Source: Salinisphaera sp. T31B1
GTDB taxonomy: Bacteria; Pseudomonadota; Gammaproteobacteria; Nevskiales; Salinisphaeraceae
Direction of reading: 5' to 3'
Length of the DNA stretch: 64,000 bases
Assembly: GCF_040361275.1 (NCBI RefSeq)
Contig: NZ_APNH01000004.1
Span: forward strand, 1 to 64,000
Numbering within the stretch: position 1 is the stretch's first letter; each line of letters opens with the position of its first letter. The position numbers and the translations under genes were made by a program. Below are positions 35,041 to 43,847 of this stretch, in pieces. Below the pieces are notes generated by a model that saw only the letters and a list, made by a program, of their open reading frames with translations, did not search any database and was not told the DNA's origin.

Positions 35041-35411
35041 GGCTGGTCCCCAGTCTGCAGACGGCTCAGGAAAGTCGTCATGAACGTGTCGGATTCAGGA
35101 TAGAGCGCGCGTTCGGTGGCGAACTCGTCGGCAGCTGCGTCGGTATCGCCCTGCATGAAATGCATGTAACCCAGGTGGGCATGCACGCCGGGCGGTACGC
35201 GTTTGCCTTCGGCTTGTGCGCGCTCGATATCGGCAGTGAGCTGCTGAACCTGGGCGCCAGGTTCGGCCTTTCCCGGCTGTTCGTACATCTGATACACGAG
35301 CGTTTCGTAGCTGCCCCAGCGATACAGGGGCTGCGGGCGCTGGACGCAGGCCGACAGCGCCAGAACCGCGGTACAGGCAGTCACGGCCGTTACATACATG
35401 GGACGGCCCAT
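35037..35411 (-). CDS. DUF4810 lipoprotein
   Basis: 124 residues. Lipobox LALSAC puts the lipid on Cys22. The mature part follows DUF4810 (PLYRWGSYETLVYQMY, GVHAHLGYMHFMQGDTDAA) and looks like a short TPR-type helical protein. The ATG at 35411 lies one base after the CsgG-like stop, with GGAG seven bases ahead. It is the middle gene of the operon, overlapping the DUF799 gene by four bases. Confidence 0.88.
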   Translation of the reverse strand: MGRPMYVTAVTACTAVLALSACVQRPQPLYRWGSYETLVYQMYEQPGKAEPGAQVQQLTADIERAQAEGKRVPPGVHAHLGYMHFMQGDTDAAADEFATERALYPESDTFMTTFLSRLQTGDQP

Positions 35412-35412
35412 C

Positions 35413-36102
35413 TCAGCGCTCCGGCGACCACGCGCCATTCTCCATGGCCGCAGTCAGGTGGTTCACGGCCTCGGTAATGGCCAGATTGAGCACCTTGCCA
35501 TTGAGCGTCGCATCGTAGCCGGACGTGCCGCCGAAACCGGCCACCTGACGATTGCTGAGTTCGTATTCGCCGGCGCCCTGAACGGAGTAGATGATTTCGG
35601 ATGTGGTGACGTCGACGACGTTCAAGGCAACCTTCGCATAGGCCAGCTGTGTCTTGCCGGCACCGAGAATGCCGAACAGCTGCATGTCGCCGGTGGTACG
35701 ACGGCCGAACTCGGTCACATCTCCGGTGATCGCGACCTGGGCGCCCTTGAGCGTCTGTTTCTCTCCGCGCAACGAGGCTTCCTGGGCGATCTGCTGCATG
35801 TTGTCGCGATCGACGACCGAGAACCGGTTGGTCTGTTGTAGATGGGTTTTCAGGATCGTTTTGGCCTGGCTGCCCAGCCGGTCGCTGCCATCGCTGAACA
35901 GGCCCTGGCGATAGGTCGATCGGTTCTGGAAGTTGCCGACGACCAGTACATAACGCGGGCCGTTGTAAGCGCTGCCGTAGGTGGCGACCGTCGACGCCTG
36001 AACGCTTCGATGCGACTCGGTGGCGCAACCGGTCAAAGCGATTATCGCCAGCAGGCAGAGCACGCCGGCCCAGCGGACCGGCGACGAAAAAGAGTACTTC
36101 AT
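35413..36102 (-). CDS. CsgG/HfaB-like lipoprotein
   Basis: 229 residues. Lipobox ALTGC with Cys26. The mature part has the CsgG fold pattern (YVLVVGNFQNRS, LKTHLQQTNRFSVVDRDNM, QVAITGDVTEFGRR, LNVVDVTTSEIIYS, LAITEAVNHL). CsgG proteins form outer-membrane secretion channels, but these shorter relatives in DUF4810/DUF799 operons have no proven cargo. GGGGGA eight bases ahead fixes the ATG. First gene of the operon, with a 390-base upstream region. Confidence 0.9.
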   Translation of the reverse strand: MKYSFSSPVRWAGVLCLLAIIALTGCATESHRSVQASTVATYGSAYNGPRYVLVVGNFQNRSTYRQGLFSDGSDRLGSQAKTILKTHLQQTNRFSVVDRDNMQQIAQEASLRGEKQTLKGAQVAITGDVTEFGRRTTGDMQLFGILGAGKTQLAYAKVALNVVDVTTSEIIYSVQGAGEYELSNRQVAGFGGTSGYDATLNGKVLNLAITEAVNHLTAAMENGAWSPER

Positions 36103-36494
36103 CCGGAATATCCCCCGATCGGACGGCTCGGCCTGACGTGCGGCCGGACCGCCGGTTATCGTGCATTTGTACGACTGCCGGCCTGGCACCGACGGTTCCC
36201 CCAGCGCGCAATATAACCGGGGCGGGCATTATCTGTGCAACAAAACGCGGCGTTAATTGGTCGACAGGCACCGCCGGACATGGGCGCCGCGCGGTTGCCG
36301 GCGCGATCCCGCCGGGCTCGACCGGACCGGATGCGCACGATTGATCGGCCGCTGGCGGCGGTGGCACGTCCGAGCCGATGAGCGATTTCCAGACCGGCGG
36401 GACGGCCGCCGGGCGATACCGGCGGGCGCGCCGATTGTCTCTTTCAGGCCGCCGAGTTGTAGACTCGGACCACTCTTTGTCCAGGCAACTGATC
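36103..36494. other. Divergent promoter region (lipoprotein operon / yghU)
   Basis: 392 bases between the leftward lipoprotein operon and rightward yghU. It must hold both promoters. No obvious operator, RNA or gene was recognised. Confidence 0.5.
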
Positions 36495-37382
36495 ATGAAC
36501 GACGAAAACTCTTATACGCCGCCCGCGGTATGGACCTGGGAACAGGCCAGCGGCGGCAAGTTCGCCAATATCAATCGCCCGATTGCGGGACCGACCCACG
36601 ACGCCGAACTGCCGGTCGGCAAGCATCCGTTTCAGCTGTACTCGCTGGCCACGCCCAACGGCGTCAAAGCCACGGTGATGTTCGAGGAGTTGCTGGCGCT
36701 GGGCCATGCCGGCGCCGAATACGATGCCTGGCTGATCAACATCGGCGAAGGCGACCAGTTCTCCAGCGGCTATGTGCAGATCAACCCGAACTCGAAAATT
36801 CCGGTGATGGTCGATCACAGCGCCGACAAGCCGATCCGTGTGTTCGAATCCGGCTCGATCCTGGTCTATCTGGCCGAGAAATTCGACGCTTTTCTGCCGA
36901 ACGACCCGGCGAGTCGTACCGAGGCCATGAACTGGTTGTTCTGGCAGATGGGCAGCGCGCCCTATCTGGGTGGTGGCTTCGGCCATTTTTATGCCTATGC
37001 GCCGGACAAGCTGGAGTACCCGATCAACCGGTTCACCATGGAGGTCAAGCGCCAGCTCGATGTGCTGGACCGTCGTCTGGCCGAGACCCAATTCCTGGCG
37101 GGCAATGAATACACGATCGCCGATATCGCGACCTGGCCCTGGTATGGACAGTTGGTCAAAGGTCGGCTCTACAACGCCGGCGAGTTCCTGCAGGTCCAGG
37201 AATACACGAATGTGCAGCGTTGGGCGGACGAGATCGGCACCCGGCCGGCGGTGCAACGCGGCCGGATGGTCAACCGCGTGTTCGGCGAACCCGAAGAGCA
37301 GCTGCGGGAACGCCACGATGCAAGCGATTTCGAACTGCGTACACAGGACAAGCTGGATGAGGCCGACGCCGACCGGGGCTAG
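36495..37382 (+). CDS. yghU: Glutathione-dependent disulfide-bond oxidoreductase YghU (GST)
   Basis: 295 residues matching E. coli YghU along its whole length: VWTWEQASGGKFANINRP, LPVGKHPFQLYSLATPNG, NPNSKIPVMVDH, RVFESGSILVYLAEKF, GGGFGHFYAYAP and RPAVQRGRMVN. Nu-class GSTs bind two glutathiones and reduce disulfide bonds or peroxides in the cytoplasm. The ATG at 36495 gives the same N-terminus as E. coli. Followed by a clear terminator at 37499, so monocistronic. Confidence 0.95.
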   Translation: MNDENSYTPPAVWTWEQASGGKFANINRPIAGPTHDAELPVGKHPFQLYSLATPNGVKATVMFEELLALGHAGAEYDAWLINIGEGDQFSSGYVQINPNSKIPVMVDHSADKPIRVFESGSILVYLAEKFDAFLPNDPASRTEAMNWLFWQMGSAPYLGGGFGHFYAYAPDKLEYPINRFTMEVKRQLDVLDRRLAETQFLAGNEYTIADIATWPWYGQLVKGRLYNAGEFLQVQEYTNVQRWADEIGTRPAVQRGRMVNRVFGEPEEQLRERHDASDFELRTQDKLDEADADRG

Positions 37383-37498
37383 CCAACACGCTCGCGAAGC
37401 GTTCGATGGATGCGCGCCTCGCGGTGGTGCGCGCTGGCTGGCGGGTATACGCGGATCAGACGAGTGCGCCCGGTCAGCCAACCCCTTCGGCGCTGATC

Positions 37499-37532
37499 CG
37501 CACGGCGGTACGGCCACCGCCGTGCGGGTTTT
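37499..37532 (+). terminator. Rho-independent terminator of yghU
   Basis: CGCACGGCGGT and ACCGCCGTGCG form a perfect 11-bp stem with a six-base loop, followed by GGTTTT. It lies ~115 bases after the yghU stop. Confidence 0.75.
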
Positions 37533-37577
37533 ACAGCCGGTACGGTCGCTGCTGGGCGAGGCGACCCGGCCCGGCGG

Positions 37578-39815
37578 CTAGTCGCTTACCTCATCGGTGA
37601 TGTCGTAAACGAGATTCACGGGCGATGGCCCGAACGAACCGTTGGCGACCACGCCGGTATAGCTGCCGGGTTCGGACCAGTCGCAGACCCCGTCGGGGAA
37701 GACTTCCTGCAGACGTGTCCATTCGGCATCGGTGAACGTGACGCCGTAGTCTTCACGAGACACCGGTTTGAGATCGCATTTCATGATGTTCGCCGCCAGC
37801 GGACCGCCCGCGACATAGCGGGGAAAGCTCCAGGAAGGAAACAGCTCGTTGCACTGCGATCCATCCGTACCCAGCGTCTGCCGTTCGGCAATGAAGGTCG
37901 TCTCATCGCGCCAGCAACCGTCGACAGCGGCGGCCGGCCGGTTGCGGATCACCTTGTCGCGCTGTGTGCCCTGAGCCGTGTCCGCCTTGTCGGCCATGAC
38001 CCAGGCGATGAAGGTCGACCAGGCCTGTTCGTAGGGCACGGGGTCGCCGCGCCACATCACATGGTTGTCGGTATCGCCGTTGGCCACGAGCAGGCGCTCG
38101 CGCAGCGCGAAGTGAAACCATTGGTAATGGTAGCCGCCGTCGTCGTTGTAAATGCCGGTGATATCGAAGATCGGAATCGAGGCCAGGCCGCCGTTACCCG
38201 CGAGTTGCAGCCCGGACTGCTGGGCTCGACGCATCGCGCCCGGGTCGCCCTGGCTGCGGTCGCGTGCGAAGTTGGCGTCGCGATCGTAACCGCCGGCACC
38301 GGCGTTCAGATCCAGAAACTGTGCGACCGAGATCGTGCCGGCATCGAGTGCGGCCAGCCCGTATTGCACCCCGATATTGTCGAACGGCCGCAGCGCGTAG
38401 CCGTCGTTATCGACGCCGTAGATATTGCGCGAGGCGTCATACACCGTAGGCCGCGCGCCGGTCGGATTGCTGTCCGGATCGTAGCGAAGATCGACCGGCA
38501 CGGCATCGTTCCAGGCTGCATCGACCGCATAGCCGGAAATATCGCTGCCTTGCGGACGAACCGGGACCGGATCCGTCCGGCGTGCCTGGTCTGCCAGGTC
38601 GAGATGTGCCTGGGCTGTCTTGTTGCCGGTTACCGCGGCAATCTCGTCGTCGGAGAACTCGCCGGGATGCTGCTCCCAGTAGCGCTGGAGCAGTCGCCCA
38701 TCGGAGGCGGATAGCGCGATCGTCAACGGGTCGGGGAAGGTACAGGCGATCAGGATACCGTCGAACAGCCCGGGGATACGGTCGGCCGGCAGGGCGCTGC
38801 CGTAGGAGCCGCCCGAGCAGCCCGCGCTGACGGTGAACTCCGGCTCGCCATGGTTCTTGATGAACTGTTCCTTGGACATCATGGCCGCTTCGCTGGCGAG
38901 CACGTGGTTGCAGTTGTTCGAGGCGTGCTGCAGCGTATTGGCAAACGTCGCATAGCCTTCGCCGAGCCGTCGCACGTTCAGCAACGTGAAGTCCGCACCG
39001 GCAATCGAGAGATTGCCCTGACTGGCGCCCTGGATGTACCAGCCGCCGGGACAGCCAAAACCCTCCACGGCGATCAGACGTCGATTCCAGCCCTTCGGCG
39101 GGTTGAACGGCGACGGTTGTTCCTCGGTGGTTGGATCGTGCAGGACGGCGCTCTGATAAATGCCCCGATCGACGGTGGCCGTATCCACACGGACCACGAA
39201 GGGACGCGTTGCACCGGTGCTGGTGGTCGTCATCGCCACGTCGTCCGGCAAGACGCCGGTATCGCCCAGGGGCACGAGTTCATCGCCGCCGTCGGGCAGA
39301 TACAGGTAGGTGACCTGCGGCGCAGCCGTGCAGTCGTCATCCAGCGCGCCCTGCAGGCTGGTGCCATCGGGCAGCAGGAACTCGGCGGTCTGGCAGATGA
39401 ACGGGTCCTGATGCGGCCCGGACACGATCGGCCCCGTGATGGGATAGGACGTCAGCTCATAGCGGGTCGAGCGGCCATCCTGGCTGGCGACCAGCGTGTT
39501 GCTACCGTCCTCGAGATCGGTCACCAGGCCGAGCATGTGCCCGGGCAAGGTCGGGCTGGGCTCGAAGGCGTCGGTGATGTCGACGCCGTTGAGCTGGACG
39601 GTCACGGCAGCGCCGCTGGGATCGGGCCCGATGTCAACGAGGGCACTGCCGCCCGAGACATACTCCGGCATCGAGGATACGGCGCGAACCGACGGCGGCG
39701 ATCGGGGCGTGGTATCGCCTGTGGCGATGTCATTGTCGTTGTCTCCGCATCCCGCCAGCGCCAGCACGGCGGCCAGCATCGCTATGGACTGCATTGTTGT
39801 TTTCAGCGGCTTCAC
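37578..39815 (-). CDS. DUF6351 family large lipoprotein
   Basis: 745 residues. Lipobox LAGC with Cys23. The sequence fits the DUF6351 family of large exported proteins of unknown activity; AGCSGGSYGSAL near residue 330 resembles an alpha/beta-hydrolase nucleophile elbow, and a Cys-rich pattern suggests disulfides. The GTG start has GGAG six bases ahead. Downstream of a large amidohydrolase lipoprotein on the same strand but separated by a strong hairpin, so probably separately transcribed. A secreted hydrolase role is inference. Confidence 0.78.
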   Translation of the reverse strand: MKPLKTTMQSIAMLAAVLALAGCGDNDNDIATGDTTPRSPPSVRAVSSMPEYVSGGSALVDIGPDPSGAAVTVQLNGVDITDAFEPSPTLPGHMLGLVTDLEDGSNTLVASQDGRSTRYELTSYPITGPIVSGPHQDPFICQTAEFLLPDGTSLQGALDDDCTAAPQVTYLYLPDGGDELVPLGDTGVLPDDVAMTTTSTGATRPFVVRVDTATVDRGIYQSAVLHDPTTEEQPSPFNPPKGWNRRLIAVEGFGCPGGWYIQGASQGNLSIAGADFTLLNVRRLGEGYATFANTLQHASNNCNHVLASEAAMMSKEQFIKNHGEPEFTVSAGCSGGSYGSALPADRIPGLFDGILIACTFPDPLTIALSASDGRLLQRYWEQHPGEFSDDEIAAVTGNKTAQAHLDLADQARRTDPVPVRPQGSDISGYAVDAAWNDAVPVDLRYDPDSNPTGARPTVYDASRNIYGVDNDGYALRPFDNIGVQYGLAALDAGTISVAQFLDLNAGAGGYDRDANFARDRSQGDPGAMRRAQQSGLQLAGNGGLASIPIFDITGIYNDDGGYHYQWFHFALRERLLVANGDTDNHVMWRGDPVPYEQAWSTFIAWVMADKADTAQGTQRDKVIRNRPAAAVDGCWRDETTFIAERQTLGTDGSQCNELFPSWSFPRYVAGGPLAANIMKCDLKPVSREDYGVTFTDAEWTRLQEVFPDGVCDWSEPGSYTGVVANGSFGPSPVNLVYDITDEVSD

Positions 39816-39857
39816 GTCGATCTCCCTTGATTGAAGAAACGCATGGATACAGGTCTT

Positions 39858-39923
39858 CAGCGCCCGGTCCTCCAGTGACGGGTTCCGCGCTATTGGAGCG
39901 CGGAACCCGTTGCCTGGGCGCTG
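39858..39923 (-). terminator. Two-tier hairpin terminator of the amidohydrolase gene
   Basis: An inner perfect 13-bp stem (ACGGGTTCCGCGC with GCGCGGAACCCGT, 39878-39910, seven-base loop) is framed by an outer CAGCGCCC/GGGCGCTG pair. It lies ~57 bases beyond the amidohydrolase stop codon and before the DUF6351 gene. Confidence 0.75.
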
Positions 39924-39979
39924 TGCGTGGTCGTCGGCTTAGTGCCTGCAGTGGCTTCGGTGGGATCTAAGCTGGCGCG

Positions 39980-42900
39980 TTACTCACGAGCCCCGTCCGT
40001 AAACGGCGCAAGCAGATCGTCGATGGTGTACAGGTGCCCGCCCACCATCACCATCTGCACGTTGGCCGCGGCACGGATGTCCTCCAGCGGGTTGCCATCG
40101 ACGAACGACAGGTCGGCGACCTTGCCGGGTTCGATAGTGCCCAGGTCGCCGCCGCGACCGACGTCGCGCGTCGGCGCCACTGTGGCGGTGCGCAGTGCTT
40201 GATAGGGCGTGAACCCGCCGAACCGTACCTGCGATTCCAGGGTCTGATGCAGGCTCTGTGCGACGTGGACCAGCGGTTCGTCGGTGCCGGCCCAGACCGA
40301 GCCGCCGCCCTGCTGAATCCTGAGCAGCGTTTCGCCTTCGCGGCGCAGGCCCTCACGCGCCACTGTCTGGTCGGTCGTGGTCGCACTATCGTATGTTTCC
40401 TGCAGGCTTTGCAGCTGCCACGGCATAAACAGGGTGGTGATACGGCGGTCGTTGATGTCCTCCGGATGTTCGTTGAACAGGGTGGAGCTGGCGAACGGCG
40501 TGTCGGTGATCGCCATCTTCGAGGCCGTCGCCAGATCGATGACGTCCTGATAGGTATGGCCGCCCAGGCTCTTGGTATGAGAAAACTCCCAGCGCTGGGT
40601 CGCCGACAGGTGCGACATGTCGTCCTGGCCGAAGCCCAGCGACGGGTAGAAGTAGTGCGAGAAGGTCGGCAGGCCCGCGTCGTGGGCCGCCTCGTTGGCT
40701 CGCTTCTGATAGTCGAAGGGCAGGCGCACGTACGTTTTCACCTGATCCATGCCCAGTGCGAAGATGCGTGACAGTTCGTTGGTGAACATCTTCTCGTTGG
40801 AGGTCGTGCGCATGAAGCCGTAGTAGATGCGCGAGCCGTTGATGTGCCCGCCGGTGGTGAAGGCGCGCGGGCCGACGAGTTTTCCGGATTCCAACGCTTC
40901 CTTGCGCGCCTGGCTGCGGTAGGCAGGATCGCCCAGCGAGACGACGCTGGTGATGCCATAAGACAGCAGCTGCCGGCCCAGGCGGGCGCCGACATAAGGG
41001 ACCCATTCACGGTGCATGTGGCCTTCGGTCAGGCCTGGCATGACGGTCAGGTTCGACGCATCGACATAGCGCACGTTGTCAGCCGGCGTTGTATCCTCGT
41101 GATCGCGTATGGCAACGATCCGCTCGTCGGCCAGCTCGATATCGACATCGCTGCGCAGGCTCTGACTGGCGCCGTCCCAGAGCTGGCCGGCGTGGACGAT
41201 GGTGTGCCCCTCGGGCAGCTGCGGTGTCCAGCTCAGATCGACCGGCACGGTCTGGGCATCGCCGCCGCCGGCCGCGATCGTGCGCAGCACGCCGTCGGCG
41301 ATGTACATCAGCTGCTGAGAGTCACCGCGCCAGCTGATGTAGTCGGCGTTTTCGTCGGTGATCAGCTGCGGCGAGCCCGCGGCCTCGCCAGCCGGGCCGA
41401 CCGGCAAGAGGTAGAGCCCGTCACCGCCGTTGTAGGCCATGAACTGACCGTCCGGCGACCATACCGGACCGTTGCCGGAATCGCGTTGGTTGATATTGCT
41501 GAACACATCGTCCGGGTCCGGCGGCATCTGCCGCGTTTCGCCGCTGTTCACGTCGACCACGAGGATATGGTTCCAGCCCTGGCGGAATCGCACCGAGGCG
41601 GCATTCAGCGCGGTCATGGCCAGCGTGTTGCAACTCGGGCCCCAGCTCGGTCGCCCGGCCTCGAACTGCTGCGAGAGCGCATCCACCTGGGTGACGGCGC
41701 CGGAGTCGACGTCGGCCACGTAGGTGATCGGCGGGGTGAACACGCCGCGCCCGGTCTGGAAGACGATGCGGTTGCCGTTCGGGCACCAGTTGGCGCGGTA
41801 CTGGTTCTTGGCGGCGTACTCGTCGCCGGCGAAGGAGGCCAGCACCCGTTCGTCGCCGCTGTCCATGTTGCGGATATAGATCTGTTCGATGCCGTCGCGG
41901 TCCGATGAATAGGCCAGCGACTGACCGTCGGGCGACCAGGTCGGCTGCAGTTCGGTGAACGAATCGTCGGTGATCTGCTGCGGCGCGCCGCCGATGTCCA
42001 TCACCCACAGATCGTTGAGCGCGACGAAAGCGACGCGGCTGCCGTCCGGCGACAGCGCGGGCGTGACGATGCCCTTGACCTGGGCGGCGGGCCGGTCGGC
42101 CCCGTATTCGTGTTTCTTGTAGCTGTAGGTCTTGCGGTCGAACGAGATCTTGGCCTCGAATGGAATCGCGTCGAGACTGCCCCCGTCGAGATCGCGCCGC
42201 TGTATCTTGCCGTCGGAGGTATAGAGCAGGCTGCTTTCGGACAGCCAGCGCGGCCGGAATTGAAAGACATCTTCGTCGTCGTCGGAGACCTGCGCGTCAT
42301 CCACGTAGAGATGGTTGTTGCCGTCCACCAGCAGCGTGTAGGTGATATGGCTGCCGTCGGGCGACCAGGCCGGCGCGTTGATCTGACCGCTCGGCTGACG
42401 GATGAGCACGGCCGTGTTGCCACTCGCATCGGTGGCCTGAATGCTGTACTGGCCGTCGCCGGCGGCGAGGTCGCTCGGAGAACTCACGGTGTAGGCGATC
42501 CGGGTGCCGTCGGGTGACCAGGTCGGCTGATACTCCGACTCGGGATCGTCCGTCCACTGGGTGATATCGCCAGTGACAGTATCCAGCACCCATATATTGG
42601 AGTTGCCCTTGGTCGTCGGATCGTCGTTGCGGTCCGAGGCAAAGGCGATCTTGCTGCCGTCGGGCGAGTAGACCGGCCCGCGATCGTCGTACTGGCCCGT
42701 GGTCAGCGCCTGCACGTCGGAGCCGTCCGGCGCCATCGTCAGGATATGGTAATTATTGTCGGTATAGCCTTGGAAGACGATGCGCTGTCCGTCCGGCGAC
42801 CAGTCCGGCCGGACGAAATCCTGTTCCGGTTCGTTGAGCCGGGTGGCCTCGCCGCCGCCACCGGCCATGCGCCACAGGCCGTTCTGGAGCCCGAAAATGA

Positions 42901-43144
42901 GGGTGCTTCCGTCGGGCGAGAGGTCAGCGTCCAGGTCGGTGCCTTCGGTGATCGTCACCGTCTCTGCCTGGCCGCCGCCCTGTCCGGAACTTGGCGGTGG
43001 CGGCGGTGAACCGCCGCTGTCGACGTTGCTGTCGTTGTCGCTGCAGCCAGTGGCAAGACTGCCCAGCAGCAGGGCAGCGGTGAGATAGCCGGTGGCAATA
43101 GCCGTATGGCTAGTTCCCAGCGGTGTATATCGAGTCTTTCCCAT
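39980..43144 (-). CDS. Lipoprotein with TolB/WD40-like propeller and amidohydrolase domain
   Basis: 1054 residues. Lipobox LATGC with Cys34, then a Pro/Gly linker. Residues ~70-640 contain many WSPDG-type repeats (SPDGSTLIFGL, WSPDGQRIVFQG, YSPDGSKIAFAS), forming TolB-like beta-propellers. Residues ~660-1040 are an amidohydrolase: metal HxH in GLTEGHMHREW, His in FSHYFYPS and Asp in WAGTDEPL. Family members are exported metal hydrolases of peptide- or lactam-like substrates. GGAGA lies before the ATG. Second giant lipoprotein next to DUF6351, possibly in one nutrient-degrading set. Confidence 0.88.
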   Translation of the reverse strand: MGKTRYTPLGTSHTAIATGYLTAALLLGSLATGCSDNDSNVDSGGSPPPPPSSGQGGGQAETVTITEGTDLDADLSPDGSTLIFGLQNGLWRMAGGGGEATRLNEPEQDFVRPDWSPDGQRIVFQGYTDNNYHILTMAPDGSDVQALTTGQYDDRGPVYSPDGSKIAFASDRNDDPTTKGNSNIWVLDTVTGDITQWTDDPESEYQPTWSPDGTRIAYTVSSPSDLAAGDGQYSIQATDASGNTAVLIRQPSGQINAPAWSPDGSHITYTLLVDGNNHLYVDDAQVSDDDEDVFQFRPRWLSESSLLYTSDGKIQRRDLDGGSLDAIPFEAKISFDRKTYSYKKHEYGADRPAAQVKGIVTPALSPDGSRVAFVALNDLWVMDIGGAPQQITDDSFTELQPTWSPDGQSLAYSSDRDGIEQIYIRNMDSGDERVLASFAGDEYAAKNQYRANWCPNGNRIVFQTGRGVFTPPITYVADVDSGAVTQVDALSQQFEAGRPSWGPSCNTLAMTALNAASVRFRQGWNHILVVDVNSGETRQMPPDPDDVFSNINQRDSGNGPVWSPDGQFMAYNGGDGLYLLPVGPAGEAAGSPQLITDENADYISWRGDSQQLMYIADGVLRTIAAGGGDAQTVPVDLSWTPQLPEGHTIVHAGQLWDGASQSLRSDVDIELADERIVAIRDHEDTTPADNVRYVDASNLTVMPGLTEGHMHREWVPYVGARLGRQLLSYGITSVVSLGDPAYRSQARKEALESGKLVGPRAFTTGGHINGSRIYYGFMRTTSNEKMFTNELSRIFALGMDQVKTYVRLPFDYQKRANEAAHDAGLPTFSHYFYPSLGFGQDDMSHLSATQRWEFSHTKSLGGHTYQDVIDLATASKMAITDTPFASSTLFNEHPEDINDRRITTLFMPWQLQSLQETYDSATTTDQTVAREGLRREGETLLRIQQGGGSVWAGTDEPLVHVAQSLHQTLESQVRFGGFTPYQALRTATVAPTRDVGRGGDLGTIEPGKVADLSFVDGNPLEDIRAAANVQMVMVGGHLYTIDDLLAPFTDGARE

Positions 43145-43847
43145 GACTTCTTCTCCGCTTTGTTTTCCCCTCGACCTTTCTTCTACGTCGCGTTTGTATC
43201 CGGCCGGAACTATCCCTTTGTCTTATACAGTCGACCAAATACGGGCGAGGTCTTTGTTGCATATGCAAACTTCTGCCGATCGGGTATGTGGTAATAGCAG
43301 CTTGACACTGCAAAATCGCCGTCCGGATCGAGCAGCAGCGCGGCGCGCGCGCGGCGTGTCGGGGCCCGCACATGCCGACGCGACGCCAGTGGCCGGGTCA
43401 TATGGATGGAACCGGCAGCGAAATCCGTACAGCGCGTCTATACCGACACGTGACCATCGATCGACCGGAAGACCGGAGGGGGCGCTGTAGGACAGGCGGA
43501 CTACGGGCGTGTTGCCGGATGAAAACGGGTGGGACGGCGCCAGCTGTACGCTTGCAGGAACACCATCCCGTGGCCCCTGCGAACAGAGCCCGTCAGAACG
43601 CGGCAAGGCCTGAGCGGTGAGCGGGGTGCTGGACCCGGAGTCTGCCGAGTCAGGGCTCGTGGCCGGGCGAGTGCCGCGCCGGGCGGCCTGTAATGTTCAG
43701 GCTGGCGGCAGGTTGCCGATCGCCTGTTGCTGGCGATCATCGCCACCGGGAGGCCGATGCCGTCGCGCACAGGGCACACCGATATTGGCTACCGAGACGC
43801 CGGGTCTGCCGACCGATGATCCCGCGCCCGAACGCGGCCGTGCGTCG
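43145..43847. other. 703-base gap upstream of the amidohydrolase gene
   Basis: No supported gene. It contains the amidohydrolase promoter region, a perfect 12-bp palindrome at 43257-43268 and, at the far end, the 3' side of the symporter gene. A small G+C-rich hairpin may lie near 43828-43843 but is not a clear terminator. This is the longest non-coding stretch of the window. Confidence 0.55.
43257..43268. promoter_or_regulatory. Perfect 12-bp palindrome (operator candidate)
   Basis: TTGCATATGCAA is perfectly symmetric, 113 bases upstream of the amidohydrolase start on the minus strand. AT-rich in an otherwise GC-rich context. No regulator is known for it. Confidence 0.3.
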
